The notes beneath the pieces were generated by a model, which saw nothing but the letters and a program-made list of their open reading frames with translations, was not told the origin of the DNA and did not search any database. Positions 1 through 6,520 of a DNA stretch of 6,828 bases are shown piece by piece; position 1 is the stretch's first letter; the number at the start of each line of letters is the position of its first letter. This stretch comes from Pseudomonadota bacterium (GTDB lineage Bacteria; Pseudomonadota; Gammaproteobacteria; Burkholderiales; Burkholderiaceae_C). The translations under genes were made by a program, and so were the position numbers. The stretch lies in NCBI GenBank assembly GCA_023396625.1, contig JAEWVY010000398.1, forward strand, positions 1 through 6,828, given 5' to 3'.

Positions 1-24
1 ACCCTCGGCGGAGCCCGGCCGTGA
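1..24 (+). CDS. C-terminal tail of upstream gene, probably lptA (partial)
   Basis: The frame starting at base 1 reads TLGGARP followed by a TGA at 22-24, which overlaps the GTG start of lptB as GTGA. In most proteobacteria the gene directly before lptB is lptA, the periplasmic lipopolysaccharide bridge protein, so this is probably its end. Seven residues cannot identify a family: the assignment rests on position and the coupling-type overlap only. Confidence 0.45.
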   Translation, partial: TLGGARP

Positions 25-830
25 GTCCGCCCGCGGACCATCGCCCGGTGGAGACGGGCTCCCGGTCGTCTCCGGGGGCCGCCGCGACGGGCAGCCGGCT
101 GGAGGCCGTCCACCTGCGCAAGGCCTATGGCAAGCGTCAGGTGGTCAAGGATGTGTCGCTGACCGTGCTCGAAGGTGAGGTGGTGGGCCTGCTGGGCCCC
201 AACGGCGCGGGAAAAACCACCTCGTTCTACATGATCGTGGGGCTGGTGCGGCCCGATGACGGCGAAATCAGCATCGACGGCCAGCGCATCGAGCACATGC
301 CGATTCACCGGCGCGCGCGGCTGGGTTTGTCCTACCTGCCGCAGGAAACGTCGATTTTCCGCAAGCTCTCGGTGGCGGACAACGTGCGCGCCGTGTTGGA
401 ACTGCAGCGCGACGCCCAGGGCCGTCCGCTGACCAAAGAGGAGATCGAGCGACGGCTGACCGGGCTGCTTCAGGATCTGCGGGTCGACCACCTGAGCGAT
501 TCGCCTGCCCTGGCACTGTCCGGCGGCGAGCGGCGTCGCGTCGAGATCGCACGGGCGCTGGCGACGCAGCCGCGCTTCATCCTGCTCGATGAGCCTTTTG
601 CCGGCATCGACCCGATCGCGGTGATCGAGATCCAGCGCATCATCGCCTTTCTCAAGTCCCGCGGCATCGGCGTGCTCATCACCGACCACAACGTCCGCGA
701 AACCCTGGGCATCTGCGACCACGCCTTCATTCTCAGCGACGGCAGCCTGCTCGCGCAGGGCACGCCCGCCGAGATCGTCGCCAATGCCGAGGTGCGCCGC
801 GTGTACCTCGGCGAACATTTCCGGATGTAG
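21..830 (+). CDS. lptB: LptB, ATP-binding subunit of the lipopolysaccharide export transporter
   Basis: This is the cytoplasmic ATPase that works with LptF, LptG and LptC to extract lipopolysaccharide from the inner membrane and push it along the Lpt bridge. The 269-residue protein has all ABC ATPase motifs: Walker A GPNGAGKT (59-66), Q-loop LPQE (Q108), signature LSGGE (167-171), Walker B FILLDE (186-191, catalytic E191), D-loop GIDP (195-198) and H-switch H223 in TDHN. The segment GLSYLPQETSIFRKLSV and the C-terminal end are typical of LptB rather than other ABC ATPases. The start is GTG, with a GGAG at 10-13 seven bases upstream, and overlaps the previous stop. This gives an N-terminal extension of about 25 residues, rich in Pro, Ser and Gly, compared with E. 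coli LptB (241 residues). An in-frame GTG at 48-50 is a possible later start. Confidence 0.97.
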   Translation: MSPPADHRPVETGSRSSPGAAATGSRLEAVHLRKAYGKRQVVKDVSLTVLEGEVVGLLGPNGAGKTTSFYMIVGLVRPDDGEISIDGQRIEHMPIHRRARLGLSYLPQETSIFRKLSVADNVRAVLELQRDAQGRPLTKEEIERRLTGLLQDLRVDHLSDSPALALSGGERRRVEIARALATQPRFILLDEPFAGIDPIAVIEIQRIIAFLKSRGIGVLITDHNVRETLGICDHAFILSDGSLLAQGTPAEIVANAEVRRVYLGEHFRM

Positions 831-897
831 CCGCCATGCCCCCCGTGTTTCCGAACAGACGCGTCCGCGCCGCGGCCTCCCCTGCCCCGACGGGCCC

Positions 898-902
898 GGA
901 GA
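898..902 (+). promoter_or_regulatory. Ribosome binding site that fixes the rpoN start
   Basis: GGAGA lies four bases before the GTG at 907. The frame stays open upstream to an ATG at 784 inside lptB, but the 41 residues so added match nothing expected. The residues from 907 onward match the conserved N terminus of sigma-54. Confidence 0.6.
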
Positions 903-906
903 CGCC

Positions 907-2463
907 GTGAAGCAGGGCCTGTCGCTACGTACCTCGCAGCACCTGGCGCTCACGCCGCAACTGCAGCAGTCGATCCGTCTGCTGCAGATGTCGACACTCG
1001 AGTTGAGCCAGGAGGTCGACCAGATGCTCGACGACAACCCCTTTCTCGAGCGGGTGGCCGACGAGGCCCCGCGGGAGGAGTTCGGCCTGCCGCAGGCCGA
1101 CGTCCCCCCGGATCGGGAAGGCGGTGCGGGATCGGATACTATTGAATCAATAGCAAATAGCGACCATTCGACGCTGGATTCTGGCCAAAACGATGCCGAA
1201 ATATCGGCGCCCGACAGCTGGGAGGGCGATGGTGCCGTCGAACTCGTGCCCGACGACAGTGAATGGGGCGGGGACGCACCGGCGCGCAAGAACAACCTCG
1301 CGGGGGACGAAGACGCCGCCGACGCCGGCGAACTGGCGCGCAGCCAGGAGTCGCTGCAGGCGCACCTGCACCGTCAGGCGCTGTCACTGCGGCTGACGCC
1401 GCTGGACCGGGCGGCGCTGGAGTTCCTCATCGAGTCGCTCAACGACGACGGCCTGCTCGAGGACTCGCTGTCGTCCCTGGCCATTGGCCTGGCGGGCAGC
1501 GACGACCTGGAGCGGCTCGACGAGCTCGTGCATCGCTTCACGGTGGCCCTGGGCCTGCTGCAGTCGCTCGAACCCGTCGGGGTGGGCGCGCGCAACCTGG
1601 CCGAATGCCTGAGCCTGCAGATCAAGGCCCGGCTGGCGGAAGACCCGGACGATGCCACGGCGGCCGTGGCACTCAAGATCTGCGCGCAACCGATGGAGCT
1701 GCTGGCGCGGCGCGACATCAGGCGCCTGGCGCCGCTGTGCGGGGAAAGCGAGGCGGCAGTGCGTGCCGCCGTGGCCCTGATCGGGCGGCTCGAGCCCCGG
1801 CCCGGCCGGCGCTTCGTCGACGTGGAGCGCCACATCATCGTGCCGGACGTGATCGTCACGGCCACCGGACGCGGTGCGCAGCAGGGCTACAGGGTGCGGC
1901 TCAATCCCGATGTGATGCCGCGCCTGAAGGTGCACGACATCTACGCCAGCGCCCTGCGCCAGCACAAGGGCGAGGGCAGCGCCGCGCTGCAGCAGCGGCT
2001 GCAGGAGGCGCGCTGGTTCATCAAGAACATCCAGCAACGCTTCGACACCATCCTGCGCGTCTCGCGCGCCATCGTCGAGCGGCAGAAAAGCTTCTTCGTG
2101 CACGGCGAGCTGGCGATGCGGCCGCTGGTGCTGCGCGAGATCGCCGACGAGCTGGGCCTGCACGAGTCCACCATCAGCCGCGTGACCACCGCCAAATACC
2201 TGGCCACGCCGCGCGGCACTTACGAACTCAAGTATTTCTTCGGCTCGGGCCTGGGCACCGAGACCGGGGGCAGCGCGTCGAGCACCGCCGTGCGCGCACT
2301 GATCCGCCAGTTCGTGGCGGCTGAAAACCCGGCCCGGCCGCTCAGCGACAGCCAGCTGGCCGACATGCTCAAGGAGCAGGGCATCGAATGCGCGCGGCGC
2401 ACCGTGGCCAAGTACCGGGAGGCGCTGCGCATCGCGCCGGGGCCCTTGAGGAAGACGCTGTGA
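907..2463 (+). CDS. rpoN: RNA polymerase sigma-54 factor RpoN
   Basis: Sigma-54 directs RNA polymerase to -24/-12 promoters and needs AAA+ enhancer-binding activators to open them. From the GTG at 907 the protein has 518 residues. Region I (about 1-50) begins MKQGLSLRTSQHLALTPQLQ and carries the Q/L-rich activator-interacting segment ending in DDNPFLE. Region II (about 51-145) is an acidic, variable linker. The core-binding domain follows (about 148-340), then a helix-turn-helix LREIADELGLHESTISR (409-425) for the -12 element, and the diagnostic RpoN box ARRTVAKYRE (496-505) for the -24 element. All hallmark regions are present, so it should be functional. The stop overlaps the next gene's GTG. 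The linker contains an AT-rich, palindromic stretch unlike the rest of the gene (listed separately). It follows lptB by 76 bases, the usual gene order. Confidence 0.97.
   Translation: MKQGLSLRTSQHLALTPQLQQSIRLLQMSTLELSQEVDQMLDDNPFLERVADEAPREEFGLPQADVPPDREGGAGSDTIESIANSDHSTLDSGQNDAEISAPDSWEGDGAVELVPDDSEWGGDAPARKNNLAGDEDAADAGELARSQESLQAHLHRQALSLRLTPLDRAALEFLIESLNDDGLLEDSLSSLAIGLAGSDDLERLDELVHRFTVALGLLQSLEPVGVGARNLAECLSLQIKARLAEDPDDATAAVALKICAQPMELLARRDIRRLAPLCGESEAAVRAAVALIGRLEPRPGRRFVDVERHIIVPDVIVTATGRGAQQGYRVRLNPDVMPRLKVHDIYASALRQHKGEGSAALQQRLQEARWFIKNIQQRFDTILRVSRAIVERQKSFFVHGELAMRPLVLREIADELGLHESTISRVTTAKYLATPRGTYELKYFFGSGLGTETGGSASSTAVRALIRQFVAAENPARPLSDSQLADMLKEQGIECARRTVAKYREALRIAPGPLRKTL
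1137..1203 (+). repeat. AT-rich palindromic segment inside rpoN, possible in-frame mini-element
   Basis: This segment is about 42% GC (28 of 67 bases counted) inside a gene that is far richer. It starts with a perfect 7-base inverted repeat, CTATTGA / TCAATAG, around one base (1139-1153). AGCG (1159-1162) and CGCT (1172-1175) form a second short stem, and a TGGCCA palindrome follows (1182-1187). It codes for residues about 78-99 of RpoN, in the variable acidic linker, without breaking the frame. From memory it resembles a short dispersed palindromic repeat of Comamonadaceae genomes (pattern ACTATTGA...ATAGC...TAGCG...CGCT...GGCCAAAA). That similarity is recalled, not searched. It could equally be ordinary linker drift. 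Confidence 0.4.
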
Positions 2464-3722
2464 ACCAGTTGCAGCTGTTCCTGCCCTGCGCGGCGGGCGT
2501 CGAAGACCTGCTCGCGGCCGAGGTGCACCGCCTCACCGGCCTGCAGGGGCAGGACCTGCTGGTCCGTCGTGGCGGGGTGATGGCGCGTGCCTCCTGGCGC
2601 GACGCGATGCGGCTGAACCTGCATGGCCGGCTGGCGCAGCGGGTGCTGGCGCAGCTTTCGCACACGATGTACCGCAATGAGAACGACCTCTACGAGGCTG
2701 CGGGCAACGTCGCCTGGGAAGTCTGGTTCACGACGAAGCAGACCTTCAAGATCGAGGTCACCGCGCAGCACAGCCCGCTGCACAGCCTGAACTTTGCCGC
2801 CCTGCGGATCAAGGACGCGGTGGCCGACCGCTTCCGCCGCCGGGGCGGGGCGCGCCCCGACGTCCAGACCCGCTGGCCCGACGTGCGCATCCACGCCCAT
2901 CTGACCACCGATACCGCGACGCTCTACATCGACACCTCGGGCGAGCCGCTGTTCAAGCGGGGCTGGCGCGAGGACAAGGGCGACGCGCCGCTCAAGGAGA
3001 CGCTGGCCGCCGCGATGATCGCCGCCAGCGGCTGGGACGCGCAGGCCGCCGCGGGCGTGCCCCTGTACGACCCCTGCTGCGGCAGCGGGACCATCGTCAT
3101 CGAGGCCGCGCAGATCGCCTGCGGCATCGCGCCCGGGTCGCTGCGCGGCTTCGCGTTCGAGAAACTGCTGCCATTCCAGGCGCACGTCTGGCGGCAGCTC
3201 CGGGACGAGGCGCGGGCGGCCGTGCACGCGCCTACAGCGCCCGTGTTCGGCAGCGACGTGGCGCACCGCATGGTCGATTTTGCGCAGCGCAATGCAGAGC
3301 GGGCCGGCGTGGCGGGCGCGGTGCAGCTGCGCGGCGGCGACGCCCTGCAACGCATGCCGCCGGTGGCCCTGCAGCCGGGGCAGGCCGGCGTGATGCTGCT
3401 CAACCCGCCCTATGGCGAACGCATCGCCCCCGCGGGCGTGGCGCGTGCGCGGGAGACCGCGCAGACCGAGGACGGGGGCGATTTTTTCGTCCGACTGGCC
3501 AGCCACTGGAAGCGGCACTATGCGGGCTGGACCGCCTGGATGCTTACCCCGGACCTCAAGCTGCCGGGCAGGATGCGGCTGAAGGAGAGCCGCCGCGTGC
3601 CGATGTGGAATGGCCCCATCGAATGCCGGTTGTTCCGCTTCGACCTGGTCAGCGGCCCCGCGCGGGCGCAGCCCGCCCGCCGGGACGACACGGCCCATGA
3701 CGGTCCAGCCGATCGTCCTTGA
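2460..3722 (+). CDS. THUMP-domain class I SAM-dependent RNA methyltransferase (RlmL-like)
   Basis: This is a likely N2-guanine methyltransferase of 23S rRNA, related to the N-terminal half of E. coli RlmL (YcbY), which makes m2G2445. The 420-residue protein starts with the family-type sequence LFLPCAAGVEDLLAAE (6-21). A THUMP RNA-binding domain follows (about 50-160), then LFKRGWR (164-170) and APLKETLAAAMI (176-187). The Rossmann-like catalytic domain has SAM-binding motif I DPCCGSGT (204-211) and catalytic motif IV NPPYGER (315-321). The RlmK half of the fused E. coli enzyme (702 residues) is absent, so it is monofunctional. The chosen start is GTG at 2460, overlapping the rpoN stop as GTGA, with GAGGA seven bases upstream at 2448-2452; an ATG at 2388 lies inside the conserved end of rpoN and is unlikely. 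The exact target base is inferred. Confidence 0.92.
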   Translation: MNQLQLFLPCAAGVEDLLAAEVHRLTGLQGQDLLVRRGGVMARASWRDAMRLNLHGRLAQRVLAQLSHTMYRNENDLYEAAGNVAWEVWFTTKQTFKIEVTAQHSPLHSLNFAALRIKDAVADRFRRRGGARPDVQTRWPDVRIHAHLTTDTATLYIDTSGEPLFKRGWREDKGDAPLKETLAAAMIAASGWDAQAAAGVPLYDPCCGSGTIVIEAAQIACGIAPGSLRGFAFEKLLPFQAHVWRQLRDEARAAVHAPTAPVFGSDVAHRMVDFAQRNAERAGVAGAVQLRGGDALQRMPPVALQPGQAGVMLLNPPYGERIAPAGVARARETAQTEDGGDFFVRLASHWKRHYAGWTAWMLTPDLKLPGRMRLKESRRVPMWNGPIECRLFRFDLVSGPARAQPARRDDTAHDGPADRP

Positions 3723-4110
3723 CACCAATATCGTGCTCGACGCGTTCGTCTTTCGCGACGCGTCCACGGCCGCGCTGCGCGCGAAGCTGGACGACGGCCG
3801 GCTGCGCTGGATCGCCACCGACGCGATGCGCGACGAGCTCGCGCGCGTGCTCGGCTACCCGAAAATCGCACCGCGACTGGCGCACGGCGACGGCACGGCG
3901 GCGCAGGTGCTCGGCCGCTTCGACGCGCAGGCGTGCCGGGTGGCCAGCGCGGCCCGGGCGGCGCTGGCCTGCCGCGACGCGGACGATCAGAAGTTCATCG
4001 ATCTGGCCGTCGCCCATGGCGCCCTGCTGCTCAGCAAGGACCGCGCCGTGCTCGCGCTCGCGCGGCGTCTGGCCAGACTGGGCATCTGGGCCGGCAGGAC
4101 GCTGCCCTGA
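3697..4110 (+). CDS. PIN-domain protein, putative ribonuclease (COG1569-type)
   Basis: This is a small protein of 137 residues covering a single PIN domain, the metal-dependent ribonuclease fold found in VapC-like toxins and other RNases. The acidic residues expected at the active site are visible: D9 in VLDTNIVLD, E47 in MRDEL, D94/D96/D97 in CRDADDQKF, and D115 in LLSKDRAVL. The DADDQKFIDLA block is typical of the family annotated as 'putative toxin-antitoxin system toxin component, PIN family'. The ATG at 3697 is the best start because it lies just before the conserved first strand; the frame opens earlier (3610), but those residues look like shadow coding. It overlaps the methyltransferase gene by 26 bases, suggesting coupling. 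No antitoxin gene is found beside it, so a role in a toxin pair is not supported here; housekeeping RNA processing is equally possible. Confidence 0.88.
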   Translation: MTVQPIVLDTNIVLDAFVFRDASTAALRAKLDDGRLRWIATDAMRDELARVLGYPKIAPRLAHGDGTAAQVLGRFDAQACRVASAARAALACRDADDQKFIDLAVAHGALLLSKDRAVLALARRLARLGIWAGRTLP

Positions 4111-4111
4111 C

Positions 4112-4123
4112 GGGGCCGGCCCC
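4112..4123. repeat. 12-base GC palindrome just after the PIN gene stop
   Basis: GGGGCCGGCCCC is a perfect inverted repeat beginning two bases after the stop. It could weakly stall or end transcription, but there is no loop and no T-run after it, so it is not called a terminator. The remaining 107 bases before the next gene also contain the palindrome GGACCGGTCC (4172-4181) and no convincing small gene. Confidence 0.4.
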
Positions 4124-4151
4124 ATGGACGGGTCACCCCGGGCCACGCGAC

Positions 4152-4157
4152 TACACT
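4152..4157 (+). promoter_or_regulatory. Possible -10 element upstream of the UPF0149 gene
   Basis: TACACT matches four of six bases of the sigma-70 -10 consensus and lies in the only slightly AT-richer part of the 120-base gap, 74 bases before the start codon. No convincing -35 element sits 16-18 bases upstream, so this is a weak call. The gap length and different gene function make a separate promoter plausible. Confidence 0.22.
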
Positions 4158-4230
4158 GCAGGCTTTTGTCCGGACCGGTCCCTGGCTTCCACGATGGATC
4201 GGCGCCCCGCTTTGACCTGAAGGCCATGTC

Positions 4231-5076
4231 ATGAACACCCTGGAAGTCCGCCCCGCGGACGACGCCGATGCCACCGGCCTGGGCGCCGACGAATTCGACG
4301 CGCTCGACGCCATTCTCGATGAGTTGCGGACACGCGACGACGAAACCCCGCAGTGGGAATTCTGCGAAGGGTTCATGGCCGCGCTGATCTGCTGCCGCCG
4401 TCCCATCCCGCCTGCGGACTACCTGCCGCTGCTGCTGGGGGGTGATCCGGAGGCCGCGGCGCCAGACGCGGGCACGGACCGTCCGGCCGAAGGGATCTTT
4501 GCCGACGCGGCCCAGGCCGCCCACTTTCTGGGCCTGTGGCAACGTCGCTGGCGCGAAGTGGAGGCCGCCCTCGACGCCGAGGTCGAGTCGCTCGATGACG
4601 ACCGGGCCTATGCCCCCGAGGTGATGGACCTGCGTGGCATGGTGGCGGCGCTGCCCGAGGACGAGCGCGCGACGATGCAGGCGCAGATGGGCGGGGAGCG
4701 CATGCCGGCGTTTGCCCAGGTCTGGGCGATTGGCTTCATGTACGCGGTGGAGAACTGGCCCGAGGAGTGGCAGCCGCCGCGCGACCGGGAGGCGGCCAGC
4801 CTGATCGACGACAGCCTCGAGGCGATGGTCGCGCTGACCGAGGACGACAGCCAGCCGCCGACCCTGTCCGCCCTCGACGAGGACGGCCCGCCCAGCGTCA
4901 GCGAGGCGCGTCTGAACGACTATGCCGCGGCGATCTGGGCGGTGTACGACCTGCGCAAGGTGTGGCGCAGTATCGGCCCGCGCGTGGAAACCATCCGCCG
5001 CGCGCCGCAGCCCGGCCGCAACGACCCTTGTCCCTGTGGCAGCGGTCGGAAATACAAGAAGTGCCACGGGGCATGA
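4231..5076 (+). CDS. UPF0149 (YecA/YgfB-type) family protein with C-terminal SEC-C zinc motif
   Basis: This 281-residue acidic protein has two recognisable parts. Residues about 18-190 form a UPF0149 domain, with the family-type segments EFDALDAILDEL (21-32), WEFCEGFMAALICC (42-55) and FAQVWAIGFMYAVENW (161-176). The last 20 residues are a SEC-C motif, PGRNDPCPCGSGRKYKKCHG, in which C267, C269, C278 and H279 can bind zinc. The same motif ends SecA and E. coli YecA, where it mediates contact with SecB or ribosomes. The biochemical role of this family is not settled; a link to protein targeting or ribosome association is only an inference from the motif. The ATG start has GAAGG seven bases upstream (4219-4223). 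A 120-base gap separates it from the PIN gene, and it faces the NTF2-like gene tail to tail. Confidence 0.9.
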   Translation: MNTLEVRPADDADATGLGADEFDALDAILDELRTRDDETPQWEFCEGFMAALICCRRPIPPADYLPLLLGGDPEAAAPDAGTDRPAEGIFADAAQAAHFLGLWQRRWREVEAALDAEVESLDDDRAYAPEVMDLRGMVAALPEDERATMQAQMGGERMPAFAQVWAIGFMYAVENWPEEWQPPRDREAASLIDDSLEAMVALTEDDSQPPTLSALDEDGPPSVSEARLNDYAAAIWAVYDLRKVWRSIGPRVETIRRAPQPGRNDPCPCGSGRKYKKCHGA

Positions 5077-5111
5077 CCAGGCGCGCCGGGACTGGTGCCG
5101 GCAGGGCCCGG

Positions 5112-5606
5112 TCAGGGCCGGCTTCGGCTGGCCAGGAACTTCCGGAGGTTGGCGCCAGCCTGGCTGCGGACCTTCGCGTGGAGCATGGGCGTCCAGCCCA
5201 GCAGCACGCCGGGCGCGCCCAGTGCCTGGCGTGACCAGCGCCAGAAGTTGAAACGGTCGCGCTGCGTCGCGATCAGGCCGTCCGGCGTGAAGGTGAATTC
5301 CGCGTCGATGATGTTGTGCACCAGGCGGCCGGTGGCGCTGAAGCGGTAGTGCGCCTCCCAGTGGGCGCGCCCGTTCTGCGTATCGGCCGTGACGCCGCTG
5401 AATTCGAGTTTCCAGACGTCGCGTCCCTGGGTCCGGATGCTGTCGCAGAGCATGGACCACATGCCCGTGACTTCCCGGTGCCCGCGCAGCGAGAAGACCT
5501 CGTCCTCGAACGTGGCCTCGGGGGCGTAGCACCGGGCCATGGCGTCGTCCTCGAGTCGTGCGAAGGCCTCGTAGAAACGTTCAATCAGTTGTTGATTCGG
5601 ATGCAT
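5112..5606 (-). CDS. Nuclear transport factor 2 (SnoaL-like) family protein
   Basis: This is a 164-residue protein with a cone-shaped NTF2-like fold over residues about 5-120: QLIERFYEAFARLEDDAMARCYAPEATFEDEVF, then a WSML helix (50-53) and the strands WEAHYRFSATGRLVHNIIDAEFTF (83-106). Members include polyketide cyclases, isomerases, dehydratases and non-enzymatic ligand binders, so the activity cannot be named. A C-terminal extension (about 124-164, with LLGWTPMLHAKVRSQAGANLRKFL) goes beyond the minimal domain and might form an amphipathic helix. No signal peptide is seen, so it should be cytoplasmic. The start ATG has a strong AGGAGA (5612-5617 on this strand) five bases upstream. Its first 26 bases overlap the end of the LysR gene, which suggests one transcript from the regulator's promoter and a role linked to the divergent oxidoreductase. 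Confidence 0.9.
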   Translation of the reverse strand: MHPNQQLIERFYEAFARLEDDAMARCYAPEATFEDEVFSLRGHREVTGMWSMLCDSIRTQGRDVWKLEFSGVTADTQNGRAHWEAHYRFSATGRLVHNIIDAEFTFTPDGLIATQRDRFNFWRWSRQALGAPGVLLGWTPMLHAKVRSQAGANLRKFLASRSRP

Positions 5607-6504
5607 CGAGGTCTCCTGGGGTGAGCGCGCGGGGCACCTCGCGCGCCAGAAAATCGTACACCGTCCGGATGGTCCCCCCGCTGTGAATTTCGCGGTGCAC
5701 GGTCAGCCAGATCGGGAGGACCGGCAAGCTTAGTCCGGGCAGCACGCGCCGGACTGTCGCGTCGGTGTCAATCAGATAGTCGGCGATGAAGCCGATGCCC
5801 AGGCCAGCGCGTACCGCCTGCCAGGTGGCGATCAGGTCGTCCGTGCGCAAGGCGAAGTGCTCCGCCGTGGCCGGGTGGCCCATTGCCGCGAAGCCGCGCA
5901 GCAGGTCCTCGCCGTGGTCCATGCCGATCAGCTCGTGCCGGAGGAGATCGTCCGTGGCCGTGGGCACGCCGCGCCGGTCCAGGTAGCTGTGGCTCGCGCA
6001 GGCCGAAAGGGTGACTTCCGCGATGCGTCGCGCCACCAGACTGGCCTGGTCCGGCCGCACCATGCGCAGCGCGATGTCGGCCTCGCGCTGCAGCAAGTTG
6101 GAAACGGTGTTGCTGACCACGAGTTCGATCTGGATCGCCGGCTGCGCCGCGCGCAGGCGCGCGAGCACCGCGGGCAGCAGGTAGCAGGCCACCGGCTGGC
6201 TCGCGCTCAGCCGCACGGTGCCGCCGATCACCTGCCTGGCGCCCTGCAGGTGGTGGGCCAGGGCCGTGGCGCCTGCCTTCATGGCGCGCGCGGGGGGCGC
6301 CAGGGCCAGGGCCAGGGCCGTCGGCCGCAGTCCGCGGCCGGTGCGTTCGAACAGGGGGCCGCCCAATTGCGCCTCCAGTTCGGCGACGTGCCGCCCCGCC
6401 GTGGGTTGGCTGATGCCCAGCTGCCGCGCAGCACCCAGCAGGCTGCCACGGTCCAGGGCCGCGAGAAACGTCGGCACCAGGCTCCAGTCGAAGTTGATAT
6501 TCAT
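5581..6504 (-). CDS. LysR-family transcriptional regulator
   Basis: This is a 307-residue regulator of normal family length. An N-terminal winged helix-turn-helix spans about 6-65, with the family core SLLGAARQLGISQPTAGRHVAELEAQLG (21-48) and LFERTGRGLRPT (51-62). A linker helix follows (about 63-90), then a LysR substrate-binding domain (about 93-295) with the usual opening GTVRLSASQPVACYLLPAVLARLRAAQPAIQIEL. It resembles the subgroup that binds small effectors next to short operons of oxidoreductases, but the ligand is unknown. The ATG start has AGGA eight bases upstream (6513-6516). It is transcribed divergently from the oxidoreductase gene at 6597, the classic LysR layout, and the spacer carries paired dyads that look like its operators. 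The linker contains a threefold hexamer repeat encoding alternating Ala and Leu. Confidence 0.95.
   Translation of the reverse strand: MNINFDWSLVPTFLAALDRGSLLGAARQLGISQPTAGRHVAELEAQLGGPLFERTGRGLRPTALALALAPPARAMKAGATALAHHLQGARQVIGGTVRLSASQPVACYLLPAVLARLRAAQPAIQIELVVSNTVSNLLQREADIALRMVRPDQASLVARRIAEVTLSACASHSYLDRRGVPTATDDLLRHELIGMDHGEDLLRGFAAMGHPATAEHFALRTDDLIATWQAVRAGLGIGFIADYLIDTDATVRRVLPGLSLPVLPIWLTVHREIHSGGTIRTVYDFLAREVPRALTPGDLDASESTTD
6301..6318. repeat. Three perfect copies of the hexamer CAGGGC in the LysR gene
   Basis: Three exact tandem copies lie in the part coding for the linker helix and read as Leu-Ala repeats (TALALALA) on the minus strand. Copy-number change would add or remove two residues and keep the frame. 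In a GC-rich genome it may be chance. Confidence 0.6.
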
Positions 6505-6520
6505 TTATGCAATCCTGATT

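Noticed and set aside
1263..2324. 353-codon open frame on the plus strand inside rpoN
   Set aside because: An alternative frame of rpoN with Ala/Arg/Gly-rich low-complexity translation; rpoN itself has convincing domains.
2220..3818. 532-codon open frame on the minus strand
   Set aside because: It is antisense to the end of rpoN and the methyltransferase, has no motifs, and has a composition typical of a shadow frame.
3697..4230. Toxin-antitoxin pair centred on the PIN gene
   Set aside because: No small antitoxin-like gene lies upstream (the methyltransferase overlaps it) or in the 120-base gap downstream.
4124..4234. 36-codon frame in the gap before the UPF0149 gene, ending with an ATGA overlap at its start
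   Set aside because: The overlap is suggestive of a leader peptide, but there is no clear ribosome binding site, the sequence is unremarkable, and the frame is a continuation of a shadow frame from the PIN gene.
4226..4234. Minimal frame ATG-TCA-TGA overlapping the UPF0149 start codon
   Set aside because: The ribosome binding site at 4219-4223 is too close (two bases) to serve this ATG; most likely chance.
5077..5111. Possible bidirectional terminator between the convergent UPF0149 and NTF2-like genes
   Set aside because: CCGGG (5086-5090) and CCCGG (5107-5111) could pair, but the loop is 16 bases, the stem is short and there is no T-run on either strand.
3649..5532. 627-codon open frame on the minus strand
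   Set aside because: It runs antisense through the PIN and UPF0149 genes, which have clear family motifs. Its translation is Arg/Ala/Gly/His-rich with no recognisable domain, as expected from stop-poor GC-rich DNA.
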